Assembly: GCA_037157565.1 (NCBI GenBank)
Contig: JAZHRO010000019.1
Location: 64,664,501-64,728,500 of the forward strand
DNA from: Thalassia testudinum
Taxonomy: Eukaryota > Streptophyta > Magnoliopsida > Alismatales > Hydrocharitaceae
DNA length: 64,000 nt
Reading direction: 5' to 3'
Shown here piece by piece: positions 1-11,569 of the stretch (position 1 is the first letter of the stretch; every line of letters begins with the position of its first letter). The notes under the pieces were generated by a model that had not been told where the DNA came from, ran no database searches, and saw only the letters and a list, made by a program, of their open reading frames with translations. The position numbers and the translations under genes are program-made.

Positions 1-235
1 CGTACATTTTCTTTCTATTTCACTAGAAAAATCTCACCATCTCACCCTTTCTTTCTCTTCCTCTCTCATCTTTACTTTTTTCATCTCTTTTCCTCTGGTA
101 TTCACCACTTTCCCCTTCTCACCTTTCATTCAACCCTTCTTTTCTCACCTCCCCTCCCCCCAAATTTCCGATCCACATCACGTCCCTAACTCCTCCTCCT
201 CCTCCCCTAGCCTCTCTCTCTGTCTCTCTCCACTC
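1..235. repeat. pyrimidine-rich low-complexity tract
   Basis: The plus strand is almost pure C and T for about 235 bases, with TTTCT and CTCTCTC runs. No reading frame or domain is recognisable. It could be the far end of the prefoldin locus (purine-rich in that gene's sense) or a decayed LTR leader. The window edge prevents a decision. Confidence 0.6.
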
Positions 236-735
236 TTTTCTTTGGTTAAAGGGGGTAACTATGGTATATGGTTATTGATCAACCATAGTTAATCTAATAT
301 ACCGTTACACACTAACAAAAGGGTTTATATGAAAACGGTGCAAGTTTATAAGGGTATAGATATAATAAAAGGATTTAGAGGGTTATAGATATAATTAAGA
401 ATGTTTGCATGGGCATAGATGTAAAAAATCCCTTAAACTAAATTAGATTGCCCTAGATATATATATGAAAGTACAAGAAAATGTTTCAACTATATTACGT
501 ATTTTGCTAGTCATTTTCTGAAATTGAGTTTCACAGCAACCGCACCACGTGAAAAAAAAAAACTATGGTTCTACTAACCACACCTAATACCAAACAAGTG
601 GCACTTTAAGGGCCTGTTTATTTATGCAACAAAGTAGGCTATGAATTTTGTGGCCAAGTGTTTTGTGGTCACAAGATTTCACCGACACCTAACCATATAT
701 AATCAAAATTGTTGCAGCTTGAACGCAATTGTCTA

Positions 736-1816
736 CATGGTTTAAAAAACGAGCCTCAAGGCAGTAGAGGCGTACGCCTCGAGGCGAGGCGGCCGAAAAT
801 AACCTCAAGGCAACAGCCTCGATCTGCAGGCATGAGGCGTGCACCTCACTTAGTCGAGGCGTAGCGAGGTGCAGCGAGGCGGTGAGGCAAGTTTGAGGAG
901 CATCATCGGTGGTGCAGCAACACCGTTAGTGGTCTAGGAGCACCGCACTACAGTTCAGCAATGCCGTTGGTGGTCCAGGAGTGCCACACTGCAGTCCAGC
1001 ACTGTCGTTGGTGGTCAATAGTCCCGCATATGTAGGGCGATGCGATGTGTACGGCCTCAAATCAATTTCATTTCACTGATTTGTGGTCATTTAGGTAGCT
1101 TTTATTGGTGTTTTAAATGTATTCAAAAGGATTTTGTGATTTTTTAAGTTTGACTATTGATGGATTTTGTTATTTAGGTGATTTGAATTTGTTAGTTTTT
1201 TTTATTTCTCAGCTTTAGATCATTTAGGTTGTTTAGTTACTTACTAATCTTTCGTAGATTACATTACATTACATCATTTACACGTTTGTAGTTATGTTTG
1301 AGTTAGGTCCTTTAGGAAGATATAGAGGATGAGGCTAGGATGAAGTATATGGATGACCCTTGGGATGATGCAACCAGCCCTAGTGACAACATTAAGGAGC
1401 TTGACAGTGTTCAAGGACGAGAAGACTAGAGTCTACAATGTATTTTAGTTCCTTTGAGTTTTTGATGTGGATGTCTCATGTACCTTCATTTTAATGTATG
1501 TTTTAACCTTTAAGTCCCCCAATGGTTTGAGAAGTTGATTTAATTTTTGCTTTTGTTATGGTTTCTAATCTTCTATATTATATAGATGTTTATCTTTTTA
1601 TTTAAATGTTATCTTTCGTTTAGTTTCACTCCTTCAATGTTGTGATAAAGAAAAATGTTATAAAAGTATGTTATTTACATTATTATTTCTTTATTAGTAC
1701 TTAACAAGCATATATCATATCATTTTTCTATGTTTTTTATGCAAATCCGGAGGCTTACGCCTCGCCTCAATGAAGGCAAACTACCTCGGTACAACCTTGC
1801 ATTTTTTAAAACCTTG
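736..1816. mobile_element. hAT-type element relic, non-autonomous
   Basis: The element begins CATGGTTTAAAAAA and ends TTTTTTAAAACCTTG, giving imperfect terminal inverted repeats of the form CAAGGTTTTAAAAAA. The flanking 8-mers are ATTGTCTA (728-735) and GCTGTCTA (1817-1824). They agree at six of eight positions, as expected for an old hAT 8-bp target duplication. Both subterminal regions are dense in GAGGC/GCCTC words, a common hAT arrangement in plants. A short open stretch at about 1319-1430 has an acidic tail (DDPWDDAT, SPSDN) and may be a remnant of a transposase C-terminus. No transposase core remains. Assignment to hAT rests on TIR style and TSD length, not on protein. Confidence 0.65.
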
Positions 1817-2748
1817 GCTGTCTAGCCACTACAAACTTGCATAACTCTCAGCAGCTAAACCACCAAATTGCAACCAAGTCGTCCAAACAACTGAACCCCA
1901 AGTGCAAGAAGTTTGCCAGAACCAATTTTCTCAATTTGTTATATGTGAATAACCCACAGAAGTTGTGCGACTAACGGAATTTTTTTTTCAAATTAAAGAA
2001 GGACCCACAAAATTGTTTTTGCATTACAATTTAGAAGCAAGAAAGGCCAAGGAACTAAACTCCTGTGGCACACACAAAACTGGTCACTCAACAAATCAAT
2101 AGGAACTCCCAACTTCCCATCACACTTCGAACATAACAATCCAATTCTAGACAGCATCACTCTAATTGTTGGAACTTTTCACTCACTTCCCTCTGTTTGA
2201 TATATACCTTTCTAGGAGCAGATATATTCTATCAGTCCTTATGGAACCAATATGTGAAGATTCGAGCGAGATTGCCATGGCAAAGAAGCAGATATGTTCT
2301 TGTTTTGGTATTCCCTCGTTTCCCCGCATTGGCTACATTTTGCTTTCTTGTCTAGCAGAAACTGATCAAGCTCGGTTTGATCTTCCAGAAGATGAAGCTG
2401 AATTGGTTGCAGGCTATAATGTACAGCATTCACAGGATCGCACATGCCCGCTCCACATCGCACCCTCCCACGCATGAAAAATCCCAACTTTCAGCCCTAA
2501 ACAGGTCAACTTCGCGGTGCTGATGCCACTAGAACCAACAAGAATCAAAAAAGCCACAATCTTTCTCCATCCACAACTGCCAAGATGCAGATGTTTCCCC
2601 TTCCTATGGTGATGAATCCAATAGCAATCGATGGAAAACAAAAGGAGAACCCTACAGCTATATGCGAATCATAACCGTAGGGGTGATATCAATTACCATC
2701 TATTATTCGAGCGAAAGATGGGAGCTCTGGATTCGGAAAGGGCGATAC

Positions 2749-2885
2749 CTTTCCTGGAAGAAGGCGAGGGCGGTGTTGACATCGAGATTGGACTGCGTTA
2801 GGTAGGTCTGGACGTCCTTCACGAACGATGCAGCGGGGATTCCCCTCCTCTCGGTGGGAGCAGAAGAGGAGGCAGAAGTCGCCAT
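2749..2885 (-). CDS. PFD3: prefoldin subunit 3, first coding exon (partial gene)
   Basis: Forty-five codons plus two bases read [15 protein letters not shown], then [14 protein letters not shown] and [13 protein letters not shown]. This is the N-terminus of plant prefoldin subunit 3 (VBP1-like): a short Ser-rich lead, the TERRGIPAA block, then the first coiled-coil helix. Prefoldin is a cytosolic hexamer that passes unfolded actin and tubulin to the CCT chaperonin. The start is the ATG at 2885 because the family begins right before the Ser-rich segment; the open frame upstream is not conserved. The exon ends at AG|GTATCG (donor at 2748), at the place where the family continues with LQQYK. No convincing second exon appears in the 2.7 kb downstream, so either the first intron is long (it would contain the hAT relic) or this is a gene fragment. 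Confidence 0.78.
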
Positions 2886-4575
2886 TAGAGGAAGAGAGAC
2901 CAGAGACGTGGCTTTGTTAGGGCTCTGGTGGAAGCGGGGGTTTTTACTTTTTAGATAACCAACCCGCCTTAGAAAGGGGAAAAGATACTCGGTTCTGTAC
3001 TTACATGTATGGTCATTAGCTGACAAGTTTGTTCAATGATTGTCAATTAGGAGTCCGGATAGATTTGAGGTTCAAAGTATTTTACAAGAAATAATATCTT
3101 TTGATAGTAGAAAGATGATAATAATGCATTATTTATACTTAACATATGGATGCTTTCCTACCTCTTTTGCTCCTCTCCCAATCCAAATCCTAGGGTATTG
3201 TCCCTTATAACTTGTAGCTTTAGGCTCTTAGATGGCCATAGAGGATCAATTAAGGACCCCCTTCCCTCCTCTATCTGCCCAATTCTCACCCCAACTCTCT
3301 ATCACCCTTGGGTAGAGACTCTCTAAGTAACCTTTTCGTCGTATTGGCCACTTCGCCCCCATGCTTGAGTTGACCTCCTTCCTGTCTCCTCAAGTCATTT
3401 CTTGTCCTTGGTTGTTGCTTGGCAATAGTGGTCAGGTTCCATGTTGAAGAGAAAGTATGCTAGGTGGGTTCTTGCTCTAAGAGATGTTGGGTAGCCAATT
3501 ATGCAGATCAAGGGATTACTACCAGGTGGATGGTTGGATTGCCAACTCTTTAAGTCTCCAGTTATAGGCTATTAAGGTGTGCAGGTATGCCCTATGGGTC
3601 ACTAATTCTTTGGATGGTTGAATCTTCAAGTAATGACGTTGCCAAAGAGATATGTGCCCACTCCCTTCATCATCAAGTTGTCTGACTCTTCATTGATTAC
3701 TCTAGGTTTGGTCGTTGGTTATTTTATTGACAACCAAGCCCCAAATAGGCTTCCCCTCACTTGGCTGGCATTCTTGGATGAGTGTCCTGTCTAATCTTGT
3801 GTTGAGCTTCTTGTTGATACTATATGAGGTGTTGAAGGCCATCCAAAGGATTCTCAAAGCTGTGATAACTTCCATTCATCATCCTTCTCACTTGGATATC
3901 TAAGTTTTCCTCAACAACTTCACTTTTAGATTACATTGTGATACCCTTTTATGCTTCATGGTTAGGAGGTCATTATGAACTACCATAGTTTTGCAAGGGG
4001 TGTCCTTTCTCCTCTTATCTCAACCACAACTGGATCTACATTGCCTTATCTTTGTCTAGCTTATTGAAGAAGGTCGACTATAAGGAAGTTTAAGATTGCT
4101 TCTTGCTTGACAGCAACTTTGCAATCTAAGCATTTAATTGGTGGTTTAAAGGAAGCTGCTTTCCAAGCTTAGCAGGGTTGACTTATGGTGGACACAAGGG
4201 TTGTTGATTTTGGCTTGCTTGGGTCTCACTCCTCACCCTCGTAGCTCCTTACCTCTTTGGGGATTACACTTGAATGTGGACTCCCACACCATTGAGTGGC
4301 TGACAAACTAATTTGAGCCTTGACTTGCTAGTACTCACTAGCTTGGATCATTGAGATCACTAAGGACATCTTCGATGGTACTGTTGTCATCTAAAGCATG
4401 AAGTAGCTTTTGTCTGCCACAATTACTTATTACTTGGATGCGTTTTTTTTCCTTTGCTATTTTCTTATTTCTTCTAATATATCTTAATTTTGGAGTTCCC
4501 CCAAAAATGGGTGTTATTATGTTACTTTCTATTATTTGTCTTTATTTTAGGCATCCTCCCCTTAACACCACACAA
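2886..4575. other. no recognisable gene; upstream region of the prefoldin exon
   Basis: The first 150 bases would be the promoter and 5' UTR of the prefoldin exon, but I see no clear TATA box. The rest (about 3050-4575) has mixed composition and only short accidental open frames, with no domain or terminal repeat that I recognise. It may be a heavily decayed transposable element. Confidence 0.5.
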
Positions 4576-4700
4576 ATCACTAGGAGAAGAGAAAGAGAAG
4601 AGAGAGGAGAAGAGAGAGACTACATGCATGGGAGGGCAAAGGGGAGACAAGCAATGCATGCATGGTGTGCAGGCAGTATGCATGTAAGAGAGAGATAAGT
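4576..4700 (+). repeat. purine-rich GA tract
   Basis: Repeated AGAGAGGA/GAGAGAGA words, interrupted by a TGCATG-rich stretch (about 4622-4685). It is a degenerate microsatellite immediately left of the large hAT element. The short frames across it are compositional artefacts. Confidence 0.6.
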
Positions 4701-5269
4701 AAGTGTAGCAACCTAGAGCACAAGCAAAGCTAGAGCTGTTAAAAAATTTTCAGATTCGATATTCGTTTAACTTTGATTCGTCAAAAATTCGATTTAGATT
4801 CGACTCGTAGATAAACGAATCAAACCTAAACTTAATTTTAGGTTTATTTCACTAAATAAATCAAACCTAAATAAAATAACTTCGTTTAGATTTAATTCGT
4901 TAAAAGTTTATTACTATATATATATATATTAGACCACAATCGTCACACGATCCATGGACTCCATGCCGTTGGGTAGTAGTTAACAATAGTGTTGATCAAT
5001 ACCAATAGCCACCACTATAATAATAACCATTATTATTATATATATTGGTATATATAATCGTTACCAACAGCCACTACTAGTTTTATGTAGAAAAACAATT
5101 CTTTCAGGCCAAAATCGAGGTCGTTTTCGATGCCCTCCACTTATCAAGAGCGGGGAAGTAAAGTCGGTAATTGGTGCCATTAACTGTTTTGTTCGTATCC
5201 TCAAATCCGACGAACACTTAAAAAAGAGTATTGATTTTCACTTATATCAACTATCACTCTTTTATGTAT

Positions 5270-5875
5270 AATACCACCGTTGCTGCCCCTCATTTCCCGC
5301 TCAGTGCGCCCACAATGCGTCACCGACGTCTCTTGGCCTTCCTAATCGGGAACTACCCAAATTGGCATGGCACCCTTCGTTCTTCCCATCCCAATTTCCC
5401 AGCAGGGCCAACACCTCCGGCCCCACACCCTCGTCCGGTCATCCTTGGTGGGTCGATGGCTGCTGCACGCTGTAAGCTTGCAAGGTTGCAACGCCAACGC
5501 TCACCTCACTACCTCAATGCCTCGTCCGGTCATCTCTAACGCTATCCAGTGCAACAGCGCCCGCCGCCCAGCGTGTCAGCGACGCGCTGACACTCCATCT
5601 CCGCCACTCCGAGTCCCTGGTCATCCCTTATGGAGCAAACGTTCCACCTCCACCCCCAACACAATCTCTTTCTCCTTCGTTCTCTCCCCCAACACCTCCA
5701 ATGCCCACCCCCTTCGATTGCTTCATCTTTTCTGATCATTCTCTGCCACTCTCTAGTGCAGCGCCCGTCGCCCAGCGATGCTCCATCTCTGCCTCTTTGG
5801 TCGCCCAACACCCAGCGCCCAACAAGCAACACTCGCTGGCTCCATCTCTCTGGTCGCTTCACTCTCCTGGACTTG
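5270..5875 (+). other. GC-rich leader inside the hAT element
   Basis: A sharp compositional island rich in CCC and CGCC within otherwise AT-rich DNA. It contains a diverged internal duplication: GTGCAACAGCGCCCGCCGCC near 5549 and GTGCAGCGCCCGTCGCC near 5756, both followed by CTCCATCTC. Small open frames here are Pro/Ser/His-rich and unlike any protein I know. It could be the 5' untranslated exon of the transposase gene or captured host DNA; the sequence alone does not decide. Confidence 0.5.
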
Positions 5876-6561
5876 ATAGAAATATATTATCTTGCATTTT
5901 CTATATTCTTGGCCCAAAAAATAATTCATCTACGTAAACATGGTTTTTTTTTTTTCATGAGATGACTCTATAGATTTGTAATAGTTTTCAAAATGTTGCT
6001 AACATTTACCCAATCCAACTATAGCTTAGATGCAGAGGTTCAAAACATTCAGGATAGACAACATAGTAAATTGGAGACATTAACACCATTCACCCCCATT
6101 GTTTTTTTTTTAATATTCTTTGTGATTATTAGTGTATTATATTTCGTTATTTCGTAGCATTTCTCTAATTTGATTTAGATGTTAAATATATAGCATGTCC
6201 TATGTATAATTAGTTAACATTTTTGACATGTGATCTATGAGAAGTAATTGTTCTTAGCATAAAAAGGGTCTTAGTGATGAGGTTTTGTTTATGAATTTTA
6301 TTTATGTCGAATGTATCTTGAATAAATTTGAAAATATGCTAATCAAATGTGCATTGCAATAAATCAATAATATAACATTTTCTTTTGCTAGTGTGTGGTT
6401 GTAATTTAGTGCATTTTCATTTTTCCTTATTTGCTGAATTTTTGTAATTTAGTGCATTTTCATTTTTCCCTATTTGATGGATTTTTATTTTTATTTTCTT
6501 TTGTTTTTACTTTAGTTAGCTATTGTCTCTAATTAGAATAATATGTTTTATTTGAATAGAT

Positions 6562-8637
6562 ATGTCAAGCATCTTGTTTTCACAAGAATCTCCATCTGCC
6601 GTTGATAAAGAGCTTGTACCTACAGAGGAAAATGAGTAGAATATTGTTGCTATGAATCTAATGGGCATGAAGATGGAGATGATAACATGGAAATGAATGA
6701 TGATGAGAATGTTGTAAAGTCATATGGGAAAAGATCAAGAAAAAAAACATCTTTTGTGTGGGTTTACTTTGAAGATGTTAAGGTTAAAGTTTTAATAAAT
6801 GGCAATGGAAGGGGTAGCATGAGCAAGGAAATAACAAAGATAGCTTTGAGATGATCATATAAGTGTTGTGGAAAACTATTGTTAAAGCCCTTTAGTGGAA
6901 CAATTACACACACAAAAGACACTTGTTAGAAAGATGCCCTTATTATAACAGAAATCAATCAAAGAAACAATACACACTTTCATTTGCTTCTAGTTCAAAA
7001 ATTGCGAATGGAGAGATATTTAGCTTTTCTATGAGTGGTGGCTATGATCAAAAAAAGGTTAGAGAAGCCCTTACAAAAATGATTCTTATGCATGAATATT
7101 CCTTTAAGATGGTCGAATATATTGGCTTAACATCTACTAAAAAATGCTCAATCCTAAATATGAGAAAGTGTTAAGAAATACCATTAAAAATGAATGCATG
7201 AAGATGCATGAATCCAAGAAGAAGTTGAAGAAAATACTCAAGTCTGTGGATTGCTTCTTCTTTACTTCTGATTGTTGAACATCCAATCAAACAATTGGAT
7301 ATATGTACTTGACTACGCACTGCATTGATTCTAATTGAAAATTACGTAATTGTATCATTAGCTTTTGTGATTTAGAGCCACTACATATTGGAGTTGTAAT
7401 CAATGATGCCATTGCTAAATGTATTCAACAGTGAGGAATTTAAGACAAAATTCAGACAATTACATTACATAATGCATCACGCAACACAGTTGTGGCTGAG
7501 TCTTTAAGGGCAAATTTTGAGTCAAGAAACAAACTTCATTTGAAAGGAAAGATTTTTCACATTCGATGTACTACTCATATCTTGAATTTAATGGTTCAAG
7601 ACAACCTTAAACGAATTTAAAATGCCATCAATTACATAAGAGAAAGTGTCAAGTACATAAAGAACTCTCCTCATTTGTTTAAATTTGGGCAAATTGCAAA
7701 ACAACTTGACATTTCCACATCCAATAGCTTGTGCATTGATTGCCCAACCAGATGGAATTTTACGTATTTAATGTTGAAACATGCTTTGACTTTTAAGCTT
7801 GCATTTAGCTAATATGCTCGTAGACATGCTAATTACAAGTGGCTCCCAACTTCCAATGAATGGATACATGTTGAAAAGGTTTATAAGTTCTTAGAAGTAT
7901 TTAATGATGTCACTATTATGTTTTTTAGGACAAAGCATCCAACAGTGAATTTATTCTTTCCAGATATGTATTGAGTAAGAAACTTGTTGAATGCCCAACT
8001 TGTATCAAATCAAGAGGATGTTTTTATGAGTGACATGGCCCCAGTAATGTGGGAGAAAATAGAGAAATATTGGCATGATTACAATTTAGTGCTAGCAATT
8101 GTAACAATCTTAGATCCACAAAATAAAATGGATTTTGTTGAGTTCACTTTTCCTTTGATTTATCCAGAACATGAGGTTGGACGTAATATTCAGATTGTGA
8201 GAGATGTGTTTCATGAGCTCTACCAATCTTATGTAAAAGAACTTACACGAAGCTTAAGTGGTTTGCCTCCATAACCTATTGATGTATCGAAGAAGTCAGG
8301 TTTGAAAGAAAGAGAAATGTTTGACAATGCTTGTTAGAAAAGATGCAAAGCATTTAAATAAGATATTACTATATAATTAGAAGAAGGTCTTTATATTGCT
8401 GAAGATGAGAATGATGAGCGTAACTTTGATGTTTTTGAATGGTGGAGGTTGAATTCTATCAAGTATCATTTCTTGTCCACGATGGCCCATGATATTTTGA
8501 GCATTCTCATCACTACCATGGCTTCAGAGTTGGCTTTCAGTGCTAGAGATCGTGTTTTGGATCCATATAGAGGTTCTTTACCTCCAAAAATTGTTAAAGC
8601 ATTAGTTTGTCAAGGAATTGGATTAGAGAAGGCATAA
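6562..8637 (+). pseudogene. hAT transposase pseudogene (BED zinc finger, RNase H-like core, dimerisation domain)
   Basis: Starts after a TTTGAATAG acceptor-like sequence at an ATG (6562). The N-terminal part (about 6740-6960) keeps a BED-finger pattern: KCCGK, then GTITH and ERCPY. The middle (7190-8270) is the RNase H-like core of the RICESLEEPER/Daysleeper branch: LHLKGKIFHIRCTTHILNL, then CPTRWN and YKFLEVFNDVT, then ILDPQNKMDF. The C-terminus (8430-8637) is the hAT dimerisation domain: FEWWRLNSIKYHFLSTMA, then SELAFSARDRVLDPYRGSL. Numerous in-frame stops (for example near 6850, 7278, 7435, 7810, 7972 and 8272) and frame changes make it non-functional. Length of about 690 codons fits the family. 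Confidence 0.9.
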
Positions 8638-10040
8638 AAGACATTTCTAATCCAATCATAAGTCTTTTCATTAAGTTTTGACCTTCTAAATAATCTAAGA
8701 GCTTCATCTTTGGATTGTTATTAAATTGTGAATTCAGATATTGTAGGGAGATTACTTAGAAGAAGAATTGCATAGTTTTTTTCCTGAGGAATTGGAATCT
8801 TCTATCTGAGGTACAATTTGATGTACTAAATTACAATCTATAAAAAAATTTGATCCCTTTCTCAATGTTTGACTTTCATTAATGATTTTGATATTGATAT
8901 TGTAGCTACATTATTTCATAGAAGAAGAGTTGTATGTTTCTTTTCTAGTGAATTGGAGTCTTTTATTTGAGGTATGATTTGATGTATTAAACCACAATCT
9001 ATAAACAATTGATTTTTCTTCTCTTAATATTTGACTTTCATAATGATTTCTTTTTTTTAGGCATTGAGATGGTGCAAATGCAATGATATGAGACTATATA
9101 GAAGTGCTTTGTTTTTCGATACTCTTTAATCTAATGTGATGTTAAGTAAACATTTGTGGGGTCCTTTCCTTTTGTGTGATCTTTTATCTAATACAATGTT
9201 ATACAAATCTTGCATTTATTAGTTGATTTAGAAACTTTTCAGTAGTCATGTGTCATGATTAGAACCATATAGTTATGGATATTATACAATTGTTTTTTTT
9301 TTGTTTAGAGTGAGACCATGTTCTAATATTCCTGTACTTTATTTATTGTTTAAAATTGTATAATATTTATTTGTTTTACAAGATATGAGTTAATGTTGCT
9401 AACAGTTTACTTTATCTATTGGATATCATTATAGTAGCTTTACAACTCCATACAAGATAAGATCTCTTCTTCCAAAATATATATAAAGGTATATGTTAAA
9501 TGTTTTGATTTTTCTTTAGTTTTCATCTTAAAATGTTCATGAAATATTTATGATTTTCCTTTTAGTTGCATATTTTATCAACAGTTGATGTGAAATTTTC
9601 AATAAGTTGCTGTCAGTTTAGCATACTCTGTCATTCATGATACATGCATTGACTTGTAAACTTTAGAGGTATTTTTTCTTATTTATATTTTTTCTTTCGA
9701 GAACCATGCATTGAAATGTTTACCATATAATTTGTATATTTTTAAATTTTCTACTCCATATTTTATTTTTTAAATTGTCATTTATCATGTTTACATTTAG
9801 AACAAAATATTATATTTTAAAAAAATCATTAACAAACCCTTAAACAAATCCTAGACGCATCAAACCTAAATTAACACCATTTCAAACTTTACACTTAAAT
9901 GAACCGTAAACGAATTAAATTGAACCTTCGATAACAAAAATGACTCGAATCGAACCTTACTCTTATTTTTCCTTACTGAACCCGAACATTGAAAAACTGT
10001 TATCGAACCGAATCGAACTATGTAGGTTCGCTCAGCTTTG
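8638..10040. other. AT-rich 3' part of the hAT element
   Basis: Very AT-rich, with a diverged direct repeat: a block at about 8748-8860 (ATTGTAGGGAGATTACTTAG, then a GGAATTGGAATC motif) and again at about 8900-9020. No coding potential. The last 200 bases hold repeated CGAACC/GAATCGAA words typical of hAT subterminal regions. Confidence 0.55.
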
Positions 10041-10057
10041 ATTTGTTTATGCCCCTA

Positions 10058-11560
10058 CCCACGAGTATATGAGATTATATCCTTGTAGGTGGCATTGCAC
10101 ACCACCCCACATGCGGTGCTTCCTCAAACAAATCCTGGCAATCCCTTGCCCTCCTCCCCGGTGATGGGCGAATAAGACTCTCATGTTATGGAGAGTTGAT
10201 TCCAAACAGGATCTGCGAACCCTTTGTGATCTTAGAATGACTCCTTGCTTCGATCCTTGAACCAACACCAATAGATCCTTCAAAAGGATCAAAAAAAGTT
10301 GTTGCAGTACTAGCTAGTCGACCAAAAATTATTTTCGATTGACTAGTTAGTGAAGGAGGTTGGGGGGGAGGGGTCTTAGACTTGCTCTTGTTCTTCCTAA
10401 TCCAAGCAGTTGGTTGACTGACAGGATGCCCAGTCAACATGCTACAACAGATATTGGTGGATTTGGCGACTATTGTTGGTGGATAGATTTAGGATTGATT
10501 AAGTGGGTTAAGGGTTTAACATTCAGAGATATTTATAGGGTTTCCAAGGTTAAACCTAATTAGATGGTAACCGGAGATCCAAGGGTTGGGATTTATTCCT
10601 ACTTTTTAGAAATTTACAAGATAAATCCTTAACTTTTGTTATGTTATTATTCGTCCACAAAAATTACTTAATTGAAATCCAACTGGATTCTTTACCTAAT
10701 CATATTAGGTACAATTAAATGCTAAATCAATTGTAATTTAACTCCTTAATTCACAATTGATTCCTTTATCAAGTAGGATACCATTTAAATTCTTATTGAT
10801 TTCATCACGTCAATAATGAAACTCTAGGTTTCATGAAAAAATTGGCACAATGCCCCCTTAAGTATTCCAAATATTCATGAATCCTTTATACATGGAAAAA
10901 AATATTATGCTGAGGTCTAATCCCATTAGATAGTTGTTAATATTCCAGATATTTTCTTGTATCATTGGGACAAGAACAAAGATCAGAACTTCTCTAAAAG
11001 ATCTATCTTCTATTCTTGCCTTGGGTTTGATCAGGACCCTGCAACCATATGTGGAATTAGTTATTCCCAATATACGCAGAGTGAGCTTATGCCTCTAATC
11101 TACTGCATACACCAATGCAACAGACTTGTATGATCCCTTCAACAGATCATGTGCCCCCTATCCTTTTCCACATACATCAGCTTTTCAATATTAAGACCAA
11201 GGTGGGTGCATCAATTTAATGGTCTGCTAAATAACATGTTTATGAATAAAAACACATATTTATCTCAAGTTCAAGGATATACTATACCTTCTCCATGATA
11301 GCATAGGAGAAAGACTTTCACTTTCTTTTATCTCATTAAGTTAACTCCTTAACCTAACCCATGTGACAATCTTCGAATCTCCATTAAAGAACATCAATTA
11401 GGCGACGACCTCTAGAGAAGGTTGCGATCTCAACTCAGACTAAAAACATATGATTGAATCATATGCTTCTTGATGTGTGTTGGATACATGAGAAAGGTTG
11501 CTTAAATCATAGTTGTAGTGTGACTTTCGTGCCCAACACAAATCAAATTTAGTTAACAAA
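10058..11560. other. unassigned, probably decayed LTR-type sequence
   Basis: No gene is recognisable. Around 10310-10440 there are repeated, partly palindromic words of the TAGTCGAC/TTGACTAG type (CTAGTCGACC, TTGACTGACAGG, CAGTCAAC), resembling the motif clusters of the LTRs further right. The remainder is AT-rich with many stops in all frames. Confidence 0.35.
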
Positions 11561-11569
11561 TATCAAATT

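Larger units (their letters stand above)
4731..10057 (+). mobile_element. hAT element, about 5.3 kb, inactive
   Basis: Ends resemble each other in inverse orientation: TAGAGCTGTTAAAAAAT at the left, and the complement of the right end reads TAGGGGCATAAACAAAT. Both are followed by runs rich in TTCG/CGAA words (4750-4910 and 9840-10030), the usual subterminal motif clusters of plant hAT elements. Between them lie a GC-rich leader, a transposase pseudogene, and an AT-rich tail. I cannot see a clean 8-bp target duplication at these exact ends, so the boundaries may be off by some bases or the duplication has decayed. Confidence 0.75.

Noticed and set aside
2239..2427. Possible second exon of the prefoldin gene on the minus strand (acceptor at about 2428, reading [17 protein letters not shown])
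   Set aside because: Phase and acceptor fit and the first residues are LQ, but the rest does not match the conserved KLLAQQRDLQAK helix and it runs into unrelated sequence. Too weak to annotate.
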